Positions 6,602 through 7,470 of a stretch of DNA of 7,470 nucleotides are shown one piece after another (position 1 is the first letter of the stretch; every line of letters begins with the position of its first letter). Where the stretch lies: assembly GCA_001919995.1 (NCBI GenBank), contig MNIY01000037.1, forward strand, positions 1 to 7,470, written 5' to 3'. Source of the stretch: Ktedonobacter sp. 13_1_20CM_4_53_11 (GTDB lineage: Bacteria > Chloroflexota > Ktedonobacteria > Ktedonobacterales > Ktedonobacteraceae). A program made the translations under genes and the position numbers. The notes beneath the pieces were generated by a model. The model worked only from the letters and a program-made list of their open reading frames with translations, was not told the origin of the DNA and did no database searches.

Positions 6602-7470
6602 AATTGCACCTTCGTTTTTTCCAGTTTTGCGTGATCAGGCAGTGAAGGGCCAATCAATGGCAGCGCATAGTCATAGAAAGCCTGTGTTACCATGGTTTTG
6701 TTTTCATTCAGGTAGTGAGCGGGCATTAACTGTTGGGCATTGGCGATCTTTGCCAGTTCCACTAATCCTGTGCTGCAATAATAGGCCGGTTCTGTATGGC
6801 GTACTAACGTCACCATTTTGTCGCTCTCACCCTGCAGGAGCGCCTGAATGGCAGCCTGTCCAACGAGATAGGCCTCGTCCTGATCGGTGCGTGAAATACA
6901 GGTTGAGGACATACGCTGCAAGTCGCCGGGCTTTTCGAAACGCGCTCGCAAGTTCAAATGCTGAATGACTAATTCTACCAGATGTTGGGCTGCTCCGGTG
7001 AGGAGCGGATGTTGGAAAGCATCTTCGCCCGTCTGCCTAGCGGTACCTAGAGGCTGTCCCTTTTCGTCGCGTACAGCCTCGGAGGCCACAACAATCACAT
7101 ACCCGATGCTACGGTAGACCGCCTCAACCTGCTTCAGGAAGTTATCTGCTTTGAAGACATGTTCAGGCATAAGGATGATATGCGGTGGGTCATTATCGTG
7201 TCGTTTCCCCAGCGCTGACGAGGCTGCCAGCCACCCCGCGTCACGGCCCATTGTCTCGATCACTTTGACGGGATAGTGCCAGGGTATAGATACTGTGTTC
7301 AGGGTTGAGTCCATGGTTGCCAGGGCAAGAAAGCGTGCTGCGCTGCCATAACCTGGACTATGATCGGTAAAGGGCAGGTCGTTATCAATCGTTTTAGGAA
7401 CGCCGATTGTTTGCAGCTCATAGCCACAGCTGCGTGCGGCAAGTGCGAGGCGATGGGCGGTATCAGCCGA
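6598..7470 (-). CDS. pfkA: 6-phosphofructokinase, probably PPi-type clade; N-terminus outside window
   Basis: Phosphorylates fructose 6-phosphate to fructose 1,6-bisphosphate in glycolysis. The frame is open from the right edge to a TGA at 6598-6600. It gives 290 visible residues of what is probably a 400-residue protein, so the ATG at 7314 is internal and not the start. Counting from the edge, GVPKTIDNDL at 23-32 holds the catalytic TIDND (base Asp29), TDHSPGYGSAARF follows at 35-47, and ETMGRDAGWLAA at 72-83 is the substrate-binding MGR motif. Further on are a SEAVRDEKG block and GDLQR, where classical ATP enzymes have GHIQR. Lys26 in PKTIDND, with TDHSPGYGSAARF and MGRDAGWLA, resembles PPi-dependent and related atypical enzymes rather than E. 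coli PfkA, which has Gly there. Actinobacterial ATP enzymes can also have Lys, and the deciding upstream residue (G/D at E. coli 104) is off the window, so the phosphoryl donor stays open. It is the most upstream visible gene of the ATGA-linked operon; the operon promoter is not in view. Confidence 0.93.
   Translation of the reverse strand, partial: SADTAHRLALAARSCGYELQTIGVPKTIDNDLPFTDHSPGYGSAARFLALATMDSTLNTVSIPWHYPVKVIETMGRDAGWLAASSALGKRHDNDPPHIILMPEHVFKADNFLKQVEAVYRSIGYVIVVASEAVRDEKGQPLGTARQTGEDAFQHPLLTGAAQHLVELVIQHLNLRARFEKPGDLQRMSSTCISRTDQDEAYLVGQAAIQALLQGESDKMVTLVRHTEPAYYCSTGLVELAKIANAQQLMPAHYLNENKTMVTQAFYDYALPLIGPSLPDHAKLEKTKVQL

Noticed and set aside
7312..7314. ATG considered as the phosphofructokinase start
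   Set aside because: The same frame continues upstream to the window edge and encodes the catalytic TIDND and PGYGSAARF motifs, so this ATG is internal.

Overview
This is a bacterial chromosomal window of housekeeping carbon metabolism. Seven genes are visible as complete or long reading frames, and the first 12 codons of an eighth run off the left edge. G+C content looks close to half by eye. SucC and SucD resemble the compact forms found in Chloroflexota and Deinococcus-like lineages. That resemblance, together with a PPi-type-looking phosphofructokinase and a tethered two-domain surface protein, makes a Chloroflexota member (perhaps Ktedonobacteria) my best guess. The taxonomic call is inference from protein flavour only. 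I see no insertion sequence, phage gene, tRNA, rRNA or CRISPR array.

Layout from left to right. Bases 1-35 (minus) hold the start of a gene that may encode a histone-deacetylase/AcuC-like deacylase. A 12-bp perfect hairpin (78-107) separates it from sucD (128-1000, minus) and sucC (1024-2154, minus, GTG start), the two subunits of succinyl-CoA synthetase. A 208-bp divergent intergenic region follows. It carries a strong sigma-70-like promoter for sucCD, a tandem 9-bp repeat touching that promoter, and an extended -10 promoter facing the other way. That second promoter serves a plus-strand gene (2363-3397) for a single-pass membrane protein with two extracytoplasmic beta-type domains. A long hairpin (3409-3483) lies between this gene and a convergent minus-strand operon.

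The operon reads leftward from beyond the right edge: phosphofructokinase (6598 to edge, 5' end missing), phosphopentomutase deoB (5420-6601), a RimJ/RimL-type GNAT acetyltransferase (4845-5423) and a phosphomannomutase/phosphoglucomutase (3487-4848). All three junctions are 4-bp ATGA overlaps, so the four proteins are probably translated in a coupled way from one mRNA. Three of the four act on sugar phosphates: fructose-6-phosphate, (deoxy)ribose phosphate, and hexose-1/6-phosphate. The operon therefore looks like a junction of nucleoside-pentose salvage, glycolysis and sugar-nucleotide supply. The acetyltransferase is the component with no obvious role.

Nothing here is clearly a new defence, mobile or RNA system. 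The items most worth following up are the operon grouping with its embedded acetyltransferase, the tandem-domain membrane protein, the tandem repeat at the sucCD promoter, and the strand-asymmetric hairpin between the convergent genes.
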